NCBI GenBank assembly: GCA_017965125.1
Contig: JAGCQO010000181.1
Coordinates: 1-12,520, forward strand
Source: Paludibacteraceae bacterium
Lineage (GTDB): Bacteria > Bacteroidota > Bacteroidia > Bacteroidales > Paludibacteraceae
Reading direction: 5' to 3'
DNA: 12,520 nucleotides
In this document: piece after piece, positions 1 to 5,882 of the stretch
Numbering within the stretch: position 1 is the first letter of the stretch
Layout of the letters: the number at the start of each line of letters is the position of its first letter
Notes under the pieces: generated by a model
What the model saw: only the letters and a program-made list of their open reading frames with translations
Databases searched by the model: none
What the model was told of the DNA's origin: nothing
Made by a program: the position numbers and the translations under genes

Positions 1-29
1 CTTTTATGTATGTAGCGCCCGGCGGTTTT
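1..29. repeat. 29-bp direct repeat, left copy
   Basis: Bases 1-29 are identical to bases 1082-1110. The core reads TGTAGCGCCCGGCGG on the plus strand, with an AT-rich part to its left and a T-run to its right. The two copies enclose the whole DUF3791/DUF3990/DUF3791 module. The left copy touches the window edge, so the match may be longer. The right copy sits in the leader of the first module gene, so the left copy may likewise be the leader of another gene just outside the window. It could be a dispersed leader element or a duplication made when the module was inserted. Confidence 0.85.
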
Positions 30-36
30 GAGCCTC

Positions 37-55
37 GCCGTGCAGCGGCTTTTTT
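37..55 (+). terminator. Hairpin followed by T6 (plus-strand terminator-like)
   Basis: GCCG (37-40), loop TGCAG, CGGC (46-49), then six T (50-55). This has the shape of a short intrinsic terminator read on the plus strand, but no plus-strand gene precedes it in the window. On the minus strand the A-run precedes the stem, so there it would be only a hairpin in the sequence leading into the left repeat copy. The role is uncertain. Confidence 0.4.
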
Positions 56-63
56 ATATAGTC

Positions 64-83
64 AACTTTGACTGGGCAAAGTT
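64..83 (-). terminator. Stem-loop just after the last module gene
   Basis: A perfect 7-bp inverted repeat, AACTTTG (64-70) and CAAAGTT (77-83), with a 6-nt loop, beginning 3 bases after the stop codon of the distal DUF3791-like gene. No proper U-run follows it on the minus strand, so it is a weak terminator candidate or an mRNA 3'-end stabilising hairpin. Confidence 0.35.
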
Positions 84-86
84 AGC

Positions 87-311
87 TTATTTTCCTTTCT
101 CGCTCTGATATTCTCGCCACACTTCTTCGGCCAAATACCTGTCGCTTCGGCAATGAAGGTCGGCGGTACCATCTTCTATCATAGCAGCCGTTTGCGAGCA
201 GTAGTAGATGTCTGTTGCCTCTTCGAGGGAAATCCCAAACATATCACACATAGCAGTGATGATTCTTGAAAGTTGCTCGCTTTTTATTGTCTGCAATCCC
301 TCTTCACTCAT
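87..311 (-). CDS. Small DUF3791-like protein, distal gene of the module (74 aa)
   Basis: The start chosen is ATG 311-309, which overlaps the TGA (310-308) of the DUF3990 gene as ATGA; an in-frame upstream ATG at 341 would add 10 residues but overlap more. The product is acidic and predicted mainly helical, without signal peptide or membrane segment. It aligns by eye with the proximal small protein: an Ile-rich helix, then a spaced 'eea/kdv' segment, then a 'LH..S.RYL.E/D' block near residues 52-61 and a charged end with EKGK. That is the DUF3791-type pattern, although this copy is the more divergent one. Function is unknown. Its coupling to the DUF3990 gene suggests a partner or antitoxin of that protein, which is inference. 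Confidence 0.75.
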   Translation of the reverse strand: MSEEGLQTIKSEQLSRIITAMCDMFGISLEEATDIYYCSQTAAMIEDGTADLHCRSDRYLAEEVWREYQSEKGK

Positions 312-778
312 AGTTGTTTGCTTTCTATATAGGTTAGACAATTATTCAACATCTGTTCTGAACGTATGCAATATTGGATATTCGGTTTCTCGTATTTCAG
401 AAGTCCGAGAGTTTCGTCTTGTGATATTTCCCCTGCAAAATACCGGTCGAGAGTTATAATTACGCGGTCGTTGGCTATGCCACCTATTACCATGTCATAA
501 TCACCAACATTCTCACCCGCACGGCATCGCGATATAAAATCAAGCCATTGCTTGTCGTATGAGTCAAAACGTTTAATGTTCCACTGTTCTGTGTTGTCCG
601 ATAATTCGTATGTGTTGAGCCATGCTTGCTGACCTCTACGTTTGAAGCGTAGTGCATATTTTTCTGCCTGCTCGTAAAAGGAAGTCAAGTAGAAACCCCG
701 ACCGAAATCAAGGTAATTGCGAGAATGGAGCGTGTCTGGGTGCTCTACGACCATATTTGAAGAATGATATAACTTCAT
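308..778 (-). CDS. DUF3990 family protein, probable ADP-ribosyltransferase-like fold (156 aa)
   Basis: The sequence opens with LYHSS (His5), followed by DFGRGFYLT (residues 24-32, Tyr30), then YDMVIGGIAND (94-104) and NIQYCIRSE (133-141). This order is typical of DUF3990, a family I recall as placed with ADP-ribosyltransferase-like folds; His5, Tyr30 and the polar residues around 135-141 would then be the H-Y-(Q/E) NAD-site triad. No signal peptide or membrane segment is visible, so it probably acts in the cytoplasm. ATG 778-776 overlaps the stop of the upstream small gene as ATGA, and its own TGA overlaps the start of the next gene the same way. The context of two DUF3791-type neighbours fits a toxin/partner arrangement. 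Family assignment is fairly firm; the activity and target are not known. Confidence 0.85.
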   Translation of the reverse strand: MKLYHSSNMVVEHPDTLHSRNYLDFGRGFYLTSFYEQAEKYALRFKRRGQQAWLNTYELSDNTEQWNIKRFDSYDKQWLDFISRCRAGENVGDYDMVIGGIANDRVIITLDRYFAGEISQDETLGLLKYEKPNIQYCIRSEQMLNNCLTYIESKQL

Positions 779-993
779 GCTGTTAAAACTCCTTTCTCTT
801 TCATATAACCAACCAGGTCCTCCATTAGATAACGAGAACTGAAAGTGTGTAACACATCATACGATGGGACAATATATCCGTACAGAATTCCAGATTTTTT
901 TAGACATAGATAAACATCTTTCTGCGGCATTTTTAGTTGTGCAGAAAGTTTTGTTATGCAATATGTTACAAACTCCAATGTCTTTTTATCCAT
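775..993 (-). CDS. DUF3791 domain protein, proximal gene of the module (72 aa)
   Basis: The reading frame is open from an ATG at 1071, but the first 26 residues from there do not resemble the domain and come from the leader next to the 29-bp repeat. I chose the ATG at 993 (MDKKTLEF); the ATG at 1005 (METTMDKK) is equally possible. The product matches the DUF3791 pattern: an N-terminal helix with FVTYCI, a KDVY segment, an SGIL turn, then YDVLHTFSSRYLMEDL (about residues 45-60) and a charged end with EKG. It is small, soluble and probably cytoplasmic. The TGA overlaps the DUF3990 ATG by 4 nt, implying translational coupling. DUF3791 genes commonly sit beside DUF3990 genes. The biochemical role is unknown; antitoxin or chaperone is a guess. 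Confidence 0.8.
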   Translation of the reverse strand: MDKKTLEFVTYCITKLSAQLKMPQKDVYLCLKKSGILYGYIVPSYDVLHTFSSRYLMEDLVGYMKEKGVLTA

Positions 994-1081
994 GGTCGTT
1001 TCCATTAAGTTCACACCCGTAGCATCGTCTTTTGCGTTGTTTTTGAAAATTCCGAGGTTCCAAACAACCATCAGGCTGACG

Positions 1082-1110
1082 CTTTTATGTATGTAGCGCC
1101 CGGCGGTTTT
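1082..1110. repeat. 29-bp direct repeat, right copy
   Basis: Identical to bases 1-29. On the minus strand it lies between the TAnnTTTG-type box at 1133-1140 and the first module gene, so it would be part of the mRNA leader. Its CGCCCGGCG core is self-complementary and could form a short hairpin in RNA. Confidence 0.85.
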
Positions 1111-1132
1111 TGTATCAATTATGCGATGATTG

Positions 1133-1140
1133 CAAATTTA
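1133..1140 (-). promoter_or_regulatory. Putative -7 box (TAAATTTG) for the DUF3791/DUF3990 module
   Basis: TAAATTTG on the minus strand matches the Bacteroidetes -7 consensus TAnnTTTG. Transcription would start near 1127, giving a leader that contains the 29-bp repeat. I see no good TTTG -33 element at 19-21 bp upstream, so the call rests on one box. Confidence 0.4.
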
Positions 1141-1167
1141 GAAAAAACGATGATTTATTCCTCGTTA

Positions 1168-1234
1168 CGAATATTAATTTTACCATAGCTTTGCGTGTGT
1201 CACTAATATTCGGCGATGGAGATGTATTAGACAC
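1168..1234. repeat. Two overlapping inverted repeats between the module and the glycosyltransferase gene
   Basis: CGAATATTA (1168-1176) is the exact reverse complement of TAATATTCG (1204-1212), with a 27-bp spacer. The segment 1197-1208 (GTGTC, AC, TAATA) also pairs with 1225-1234 (TATTAGACAC), with the AC bulged. Both use bases 1204-1208, so the two foldings exclude each other. They lie just past the stop of the glycosyltransferase gene and upstream of the module promoter. No U-run follows either. They could be an mRNA 3'-end structure or protein-binding sites. Confidence 0.5.
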
Positions 1235-1266
1235 GGCCTCACCTCACAGAAGTAACATATTGCAAT

Positions 1267-2334
1267 CTATTTGAATGCAGACATGTACCTTTTCTGCTGA
1301 CTGGCAAAAGCAAAAGAATCGTTAGAAGATATGGCGTCGGACTTTTGACGCAGTTTCGCCTTTGAGCCATCATCCGCCAAGGCGTTTAGCTCATCGACAA
1401 GGCGTGATTTGCCGTAGAAGAACGAGCAAGACGCAAAAGGCTCATGCTTCTTGTAATAATCCTCCAGAAGCATCGGACATTTGAATGCGAAAGAAAGATT
1501 GAACGTGCCGGAAACCTGATATGTGGTATAATTAAAATGCCTTCCTGTTGCGTCTGTGTTTATCAAAGTAAGTATCAAATCAGCCTGATTTATATATGAA
1601 TAAAACAGCTCATTAGGTATGAATTTATCTAAGAACACGAATCTGTCGCACAGATTCATGGCCTTCAGACGCGACTCGAAATAAGCGAACTCCGAGTCTT
1701 TCTTTGACACACGACCTAAAATCACGAAACGGATATTCTTCAGCGGCACCTTCCTCTCAAGAGAGTCAAGCAGACCGACATAATTCCTTCTGCGGAATTC
1801 CACCCCACCTGGTATCACCACCCAGAACTCATCATCGGGCTTGTCTAATTCAACAGTCTCGACATCCTTGAAATATATCGGATAAAACGGAATTGTCCTT
1901 TTCCTGAAGAACCCTGGCAAGTCATGGCTGAGGTAGTCCGCAAGAACAAAATACTTGGACATTTTCAGGCTAATAAGATACTGCAGACCGAAGTGCTGAA
2001 ATCTGTATGTGTTATGCTGAATGCCGTAAAAACGGATTTTAGAGAACAAGCATGAATAAACGAACTTCAGAACTTCTCTTCCCGAGCCAGTGTTGAAGAC
2101 AACGTCATGGATACCGCTCTTTTTCAAATAAGTTTTCGCCTTCTTTATAAAATCGCCATTGTCCAGATAGCAAACGCCAGCGACATTATCGTAATGACAG
2201 ACAAAACTCTTAATCTTCTCATTACAAATCAAATACACCTCATACTTATCCTTCAGAAACAGGATTTGAGTGTACAAACACTCGTGATGAGACTCACTGA
2301 ATTCTATAATCGCTATTTTGGGCTTCGTCTCCAT
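1267..2334 (-). CDS. GT-B-fold glycosyltransferase-like protein (355 aa)
   Basis: The architecture resembles two Rossmann-like halves. The N-terminal half starts with KIAIIEFSESHH and contains YGIQHNTY (residues 103-110). The C-terminal half starts at FWVVIPGGVEFRRRNY (170-185), continues with IRFVILGRVSKKD (201-213), RFVFLDKFIPNELFYSYINQADLIL (231-255) and TTYQVSGTF (270-278), the region that binds the sugar nucleotide in family-1/4-type enzymes. A canonical E-x7-E motif is not obvious, so the exact family is open. No signal peptide or membrane segment; likely cytoplasmic or inner-face associated, building a surface glycan. ATG 2334-2332 lies 5 nt after the LysE-type stop, making it the last gene of the miaA operon. 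Donor and acceptor are not predictable. Confidence 0.7.
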   Translation of the reverse strand: METKPKIAIIEFSESHHECLYTQILFLKDKYEVYLICNEKIKSFVCHYDNVAGVCYLDNGDFIKKAKTYLKKSGIHDVVFNTGSGREVLKFVYSCLFSKIRFYGIQHNTYRFQHFGLQYLISLKMSKYFVLADYLSHDLPGFFRKRTIPFYPIYFKDVETVELDKPDDEFWVVIPGGVEFRRRNYVGLLDSLERKVPLKNIRFVILGRVSKKDSEFAYFESRLKAMNLCDRFVFLDKFIPNELFYSYINQADLILTLINTDATGRHFNYTTYQVSGTFNLSFAFKCPMLLEDYYKKHEPFASCSFFYGKSRLVDELNALADDGSKAKLRQKSDAISSNDSFAFASQQKRYMSAFK

Positions 2335-2339
2335 GCTAA

Positions 2340-2969
2340 CTATAGAAACTCATGCGCAATCGCGGCAAAAAGGCCGAAGACGGCAAGGCCCATGAGGATG
2401 CCACCCGAAATCCTGTTTATCAGGCCGAGACCACGAACGTTGATTTTGCGACGGAAAAGGTTGACCACCGACGTCAGAGCAAACCACCACAAAGCACCGC
2501 CCACAAAGACCGCGAACATCGCTATGGCTATCTTGTCAATCGACGCTTCGGCCGTCACAAAGTCGAACTGCGCGAAAAGAGGGATGAAAAGGAAAATTAT
2601 CAAAGGGTTCGATATGGTTATGGCAAATGCAGTCACGAAGTCCTGCAAATAGCTTTCCTTTTTCTCCCTGTTGGCGGTAAGGTTTACCGAAGGATTGGAG
2701 CGGAAAAGGAAATAACCAAAAAGGAAAATCACGACAGCACCGATGATCTCGATGAAGAACTGGTGCGTCTGAATGAAGTCCACGACGAACGAAAGTCCAT
2801 AGACCGCAAGCGTGGAGTAAAGCACGTCCGACAACGACGCCCCGAGGCCCGTTATCCATCCGTGATACTTGCCCCTGTCAAGGGTGCGCTGAATACACAG
2901 CACAGCGATAGGCCCGACCGGAATCGAGATGAATATGCCAAGTAATATGCCTGTTAAAACTATGTTCAA
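2340..2969 (-). CDS. LysE/RhtB-family transporter (209 aa)
   Basis: An inner-membrane exporter of the LysE superfamily, which exports amino acids or related small metabolites by proton exchange. About six hydrophobic segments are visible (roughly residues 4-26, 38-62, 71-89, 109-133, 145-172 and 185-207). The family's N-terminal signature IPVGPIAVLCIQRTL lies at 16-30 and SNPL at 120-123. The length is normal for the family. The start is TTG at 2969-2967, overlapping the miaA TGA (2968-2966); no ATG gives the conserved N-terminus, because the next Met is far inside. The substrate cannot be told. It lies between miaA and a glycosyltransferase in one operon, which does not explain its job. Confidence 0.85.
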   Translation of the reverse strand: MNIVLTGILLGIFISIPVGPIAVLCIQRTLDRGKYHGWITGLGASLSDVLYSTLAVYGLSFVVDFIQTHQFFIEIIGAVVIFLFGYFLFRSNPSVNLTANREKKESYLQDFVTAFAITISNPLIIFLFIPLFAQFDFVTAEASIDKIAIAMFAVFVGGALWWFALTSVVNLFRRKINVRGLGLINRISGGILMGLAVFGLFAAIAHEFL

Positions 2970-3874
2970 TTCTTCTTAATAAATTTATCGACGCAGGACA
3001 GAATGCCATCCAAATCGTCTGGCGCGAACCACTCCACCGACTCGTCCGACTTGAACCACGTCAGCTGCCTTTTGGCGTAGCGCCTCGAATCCTGCTTAAT
3101 CATGCCGACTGCGAAATCAAGCGTCCATAAGCCATCGAAGTAATTAAACAGCTCCTTATACCCCACTGTGTTCAACGCATTCAGCTGTCGCATCGGCAGC
3201 AGCGAACGTGCCTCGTCAAGCAATCCTGCGCTCATCATCACGTCAACACGGTCGTTGATTCGCTGGTACAAAATATCGCGTGGCAAATTTAACCCTATCT
3301 TTATGAAATCAAAGTTCCTTTCGGCAACTTTTTTTCCAAGAAGTTTAGAATAAGGCACATTTCCCTGCAATGTCACCTCCAAGGCATGGACAACTCGCTG
3401 CCTGTTTTTCAGGTCAATCCTCTCCAGCGAGTCGGGATCGAGCCTCCTCAACTCGTCCACCACGGCGTCGAGTCCGCCCTCGTCGAGCATGTCCAGCACC
3501 CTCTGTCTCGTCTCCGGAGAAATCCTCGGTATGTCGTCGAAGCCTTTCAGCACCGCATCGACATACATCATCGAGCCTCCCGTCAGCACTTGCACCGACG
3601 ACTGCTTGAACAACTCGTCGAGCAGCGCCAGAGCGTCAAGCTCATACTTGCCTGCCGAGTAATAATCGGCCACGCTGCGGTCCTGTATGAAGTAATGCGG
3701 CACTCCGTCCATCTCCTCAGCCGACGGAACCGCTGTGCCTATCGTCATCTCACGAAACATCTGTCGCGAGTCGGCCGAGACCACCGAGCATCCAAGACGT
3801 TTCGCCACGGCAATAGCCGCCGCTGTCTTGCCCACGCCAGTCGGTCCCACTATGACAATAAGCTTATTACCCAT
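2966..3874 (-). CDS. miaA: tRNA dimethylallyltransferase MiaA (302 aa)
   Basis: Transfers a dimethylallyl group to N6 of A37 in tRNAs reading codons that begin with U, the first step to ms2i6A. Visible motifs: P-loop GPTGVGKT (residues 10-17), catalytic-region DSRQMF (35-40), GGSMMY (99-104, usually GGTGLY), KNRQRVVHALEV (156-167), TVGYKEL (246-252) and the tRNA-contacting RRYAKRQLTWFK (274-285). The length fits a complete enzyme. I start at the ATG 3874-3872, eight residues before the P-loop beta-strand ends; an upstream in-frame start would add a hydrophobic 14-residue extension that reads through the terminator hairpin. The GGSMMY and RQRVV variants suggest one of the divergent MiaA paralogues often found in Bacteroidales. 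The TGA overlaps the TTG start of the LysE-type gene. Confidence 0.95.
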   Translation of the reverse strand: MGNKLIVIVGPTGVGKTAAAIAVAKRLGCSVVSADSRQMFREMTIGTAVPSAEEMDGVPHYFIQDRSVADYYSAGKYELDALALLDELFKQSSVQVLTGGSMMYVDAVLKGFDDIPRISPETRQRVLDMLDEGGLDAVVDELRRLDPDSLERIDLKNRQRVVHALEVTLQGNVPYSKLLGKKVAERNFDFIKIGLNLPRDILYQRINDRVDVMMSAGLLDEARSLLPMRQLNALNTVGYKELFNYFDGLWTLDFAVGMIKQDSRRYAKRQLTWFKSDESVEWFAPDDLDGILSCVDKFIKKN

Positions 3875-3877
3875 GCA

Positions 3878-3885
3878 CAAATTTA
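3878..3885 (-). promoter_or_regulatory. Putative -7 box (TAAATTTG) right before miaA
   Basis: TAAATTTG matches the Bacteroidetes TAnnTTTG element but ends only 3 nt before the miaA ATG. If active, transcription would start at or about the A of ATG, giving a leaderless or nearly leaderless mRNA. No -33 TTTG at correct spacing is visible because that region is the terminator stem. It may be chance in AT-rich sequence. Confidence 0.3.
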
Positions 3886-3887
3886 AC

Positions 3888-3914
3888 AAAAAAAGCCCAA
3901 CTAATAAGCTGGGC
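3888..3914 (-). terminator. Intrinsic terminator after the dnaA operon
   Basis: On the minus strand GCCCAGC, loop TTATTA, GTTGGGC (7 bp with one G-U pair), followed directly by T7 (3894-3888). It lies 25 bp after the stop of the pRiA4b-like gene and 13 bp before the miaA ATG, so it separates the dnaA unit from the miaA unit unless read-through feeds miaA. Confidence 0.85.
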
Positions 3915-3939
3915 ATATTGATATGCGAGCAAACGCTCG

Positions 3940-4497
3940 TTACATTTCCTCTGAGAAATCTCCGTAAGAGAACGACTCGTCGTCAAGCTCATCGTCGTTG
4001 AAACCCTCCTCGCCTCCTGCGAAAGCGTCGTCGATGAAATCCTCGGTCTTTGTCGCACCCTTCACCACCTTGGCGTCGAAGTCGTCTATGTCCATAAGCT
4101 GGGCTGGCGCCTCGCCCTCGGAATATGTGCACTCTGGCTTGTCGAGGTTCTTGCCCAAGACGATTTCCTTCAGTTCGAGGAAGAACACACGGCCGCTTAT
4201 GTTGTCGAACTCGAAGAGCAAGCGCTGTGACTTGTCGAAGTTCTGGTCGCGAAGGACGGCCTCGCTCATGACGTAAGAGTCGTCGTCAAAATCCGAACCC
4301 ATGTCCATAAGCGTGAACTCTGTCTTTTTCTCCCAATTCTCGTTAGTCACAAAGATGGAAGTCATCTGGTCGTGTGAAAAACCGACAGAATCCAGGATGG
4401 CGTCATTCAACTGGAGGAATGTTGAATCCGCGTCAATAGAGATCTCGCGTGCGAAATCCTCTACCTCGTCAGAAAGAACTATAAACCTGTAAATCAT
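3940..4497 (-). CDS. pRiA4b ORF-3-like (IS1096 passenger TnpR-like) acidic protein (185 aa)
   Basis: The N-terminal ~135 residues follow the plasmid pRiA4b ORF-3-like domain: MIYRFIVLSDEVEDFAREISI start, FLQLNDAILDSVGF (27-40), the RLLFEFDN strand (92-99) and a SEGEAPAQ segment (126-133) where the family usually has G-x-x-APPED. The remaining ~50 residues are a very acidic, probably disordered tail rich in Asp, Glu and Gly. No signal peptide or membrane segment. The function of the family is unknown; despite the name it is not a recognisable transposase or resolvase. ATG 4497-4495 overlaps the dnaA TGA (4496-4494) as ATGA, so it is co-transcribed and probably translationally coupled with dnaA. 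A role near replication initiation is therefore conceivable but is inference. Confidence 0.8.
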   Translation of the reverse strand: MIYRFIVLSDEVEDFAREISIDADSTFLQLNDAILDSVGFSHDQMTSIFVTNENWEKKTEFTLMDMGSDFDDDSYVMSEAVLRDQNFDKSQRLLFEFDNISGRVFFLELKEIVLGKNLDKPECTYSEGEAPAQLMDIDDFDAKVVKGATKTEDFIDDAFAGGEEGFNDDELDDESFSYGDFSEEM

Positions 4498-5882
4498 TTT
4501 CTATTTCTGAGTTTTGTCTCGATGGCATTGAACGCGGCCTTGAACTCACGGTCTGTCTCGAGCTGGTTTTTCACAGCCTGCAGCGCATGCGAGACGGTGG
4601 CGTGGTTTCGCTTGCCTAACGCATTGCCTATCGCGTTGAGGGAATTATTGGTATATTGCTTGGACAGATACATCGCTATCTGCCTTGCTATCACTATTTC
4701 TTTTTTGCGGCTCTGGGTCTGTATGTCCTTCTCGTCTATGTTGAAATAGTCGCACACAGTAGAGCGTATCTGCTCCATCGTTATGGTCAAAGGACGGACG
4801 TTCACCAGATTAGAGACAACCTTGTCGGCAAGTGCGAGGTCAACAGGGATGTTTCTGAAAGTGGACTGAGCCAGAAGCGACACTATCGCGCCCTCAAGGT
4901 CACGCACATTGTCAGAAACGTTCTCGGCTATGTAGTCCACAACCTCCTCGGACATGTGTATTCCGTCTTTGTATATCTTGTGATTGAGTATGTCTTTTCT
5001 AAGCTGCGCATCCGGTCTCTCCAACTCTGCCACAAGTCCCCACTTGAAACGAGTCAGAAGCCTCTCCTCTATATCGTTGAACTGGGTCGGCATCCTGTCG
5101 GAAGTCAGGACTATCTGCTTGTGCATCTGGTGCAGATGGTTGAAGATGTTGAAGAACGTGTTCTGAGTCGACTGCTTGCCGATTATCTGCTGCACATCGT
5201 CGATGATGAGCAAATCTATTGTCTGATAGAAGTTTATGAAGTCATTAATAGATTTTTGAATCACGGCGTTGGTGAACTGAAGCTGGAAAGTGTTCGACGA
5301 CACGTACAGCACGCGCAGAGAAGGATTATGAACCTTAGCCGCCACGCCTATCGCGTTAGCGAGGTGGGTCTTTCCTACTCCCGACGGTCCGTAGATGAAC
5401 ATCGGATTGAAAGTCTTTCCTGGGTTCTTAGCCACGCTCAGACCCGCCGAACGGGCAAGCTGATTGCTTTGTCCTGGCAAAAACTCGTCGAAGTTAAGGT
5501 CGAAGTTGAGCTGAGGGTCTATGTCAACCGGACGGAACGTGTCGAAAGGATTGTTTCCTCGACGGTTCTCTTGGTTGTTGGCAAGGGTCTGTGTCGAACG
5601 ACCAGAGTAATCGAGCGTCTCGTTTGAACCTCTGTCAACAAGAATCTTGTATCTGAGCTTCACGCCGTTGCCGAAAACCTTGAACAGAACATTGCTCAGC
5701 AGATCCAGATACCTCTCCTCAATGTACTCGTAGTAGAACTGAGACGGAACCTGAAGCACCAGCTCCTTGTCCTTGAATGAAACAGGCACCAACGGAGCGA
5801 ACCACGTGTCGAAGACAGTGCGGTCCAAATTATCCCGAATAATATCGAGACATTGTTTCCATTGTACGTTAAGCTGTTCCAT
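4494..5882 (-). CDS. dnaA: Chromosomal replication initiator DnaA (462 aa)
   Basis: Binds DnaA boxes at oriC, melts the origin and loads the helicase. Domain I spans about residues 1-85 (W8, FDTWFAPL at 24-31) and is followed by a short Asn/Arg-rich linker (about 90-120). The AAA+ domain III has Walker A GPSGVGKTH (165-173), Walker B LLIIDDVQ (224-231), sensor-1 region IVLTSDRMP (257-265), the Arg-finger region LLTRFKWGL (275-283) and sensor-2 RDLEGA (327-332). Domain IV carries the DNA-binding signature NALGKRNHATVSHA (420-433). Length and all key motifs are intact. It is the first gene of a two-gene unit with the pRiA4b-like gene. The 311-bp upstream gap shows no convincing promoter or DnaA-box cluster, so oriC is probably not here. 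Confidence 0.98.
   Translation of the reverse strand: MEQLNVQWKQCLDIIRDNLDRTVFDTWFAPLVPVSFKDKELVLQVPSQFYYEYIEERYLDLLSNVLFKVFGNGVKLRYKILVDRGSNETLDYSGRSTQTLANNQENRRGNNPFDTFRPVDIDPQLNFDLNFDEFLPGQSNQLARSAGLSVAKNPGKTFNPMFIYGPSGVGKTHLANAIGVAAKVHNPSLRVLYVSSNTFQLQFTNAVIQKSINDFINFYQTIDLLIIDDVQQIIGKQSTQNTFFNIFNHLHQMHKQIVLTSDRMPTQFNDIEERLLTRFKWGLVAELERPDAQLRKDILNHKIYKDGIHMSEEVVDYIAENVSDNVRDLEGAIVSLLAQSTFRNIPVDLALADKVVSNLVNVRPLTITMEQIRSTVCDYFNIDEKDIQTQSRKKEIVIARQIAMYLSKQYTNNSLNAIGNALGKRNHATVSHALQAVKNQLETDREFKAAFNAIETKLRNRK

Noticed and set aside
37..83. The two hairpins left of the module as parts of an integron-type attC site
   Set aside because: No R/L box sequences of attC type and no integrase gene in view; the hairpins differ from one another and only one side of the module has them.
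2352..2945. Plus-strand open frame (197 codons) opposite the LysE-type gene
   Set aside because: The product is extremely rich in Arg, Glu, Lys and His, the usual mirror of a membrane protein gene; the minus-strand LysE reading has clear family motifs.
3872..3916. Longer MiaA N-terminus with a hydrophobic 14-residue extension
   Set aside because: The extension would be encoded by the terminator stem and T-run; the ATG at 3874 gives the normal MiaA N-terminus just before the P-loop.
4656..5627. Long plus-strand open frame (323 codons) opposite dnaA
   Set aside because: It lies wholly antisense to the conserved AAA+ coding region of dnaA, has no recognisable domain, and is a by-product of dnaA codon use.
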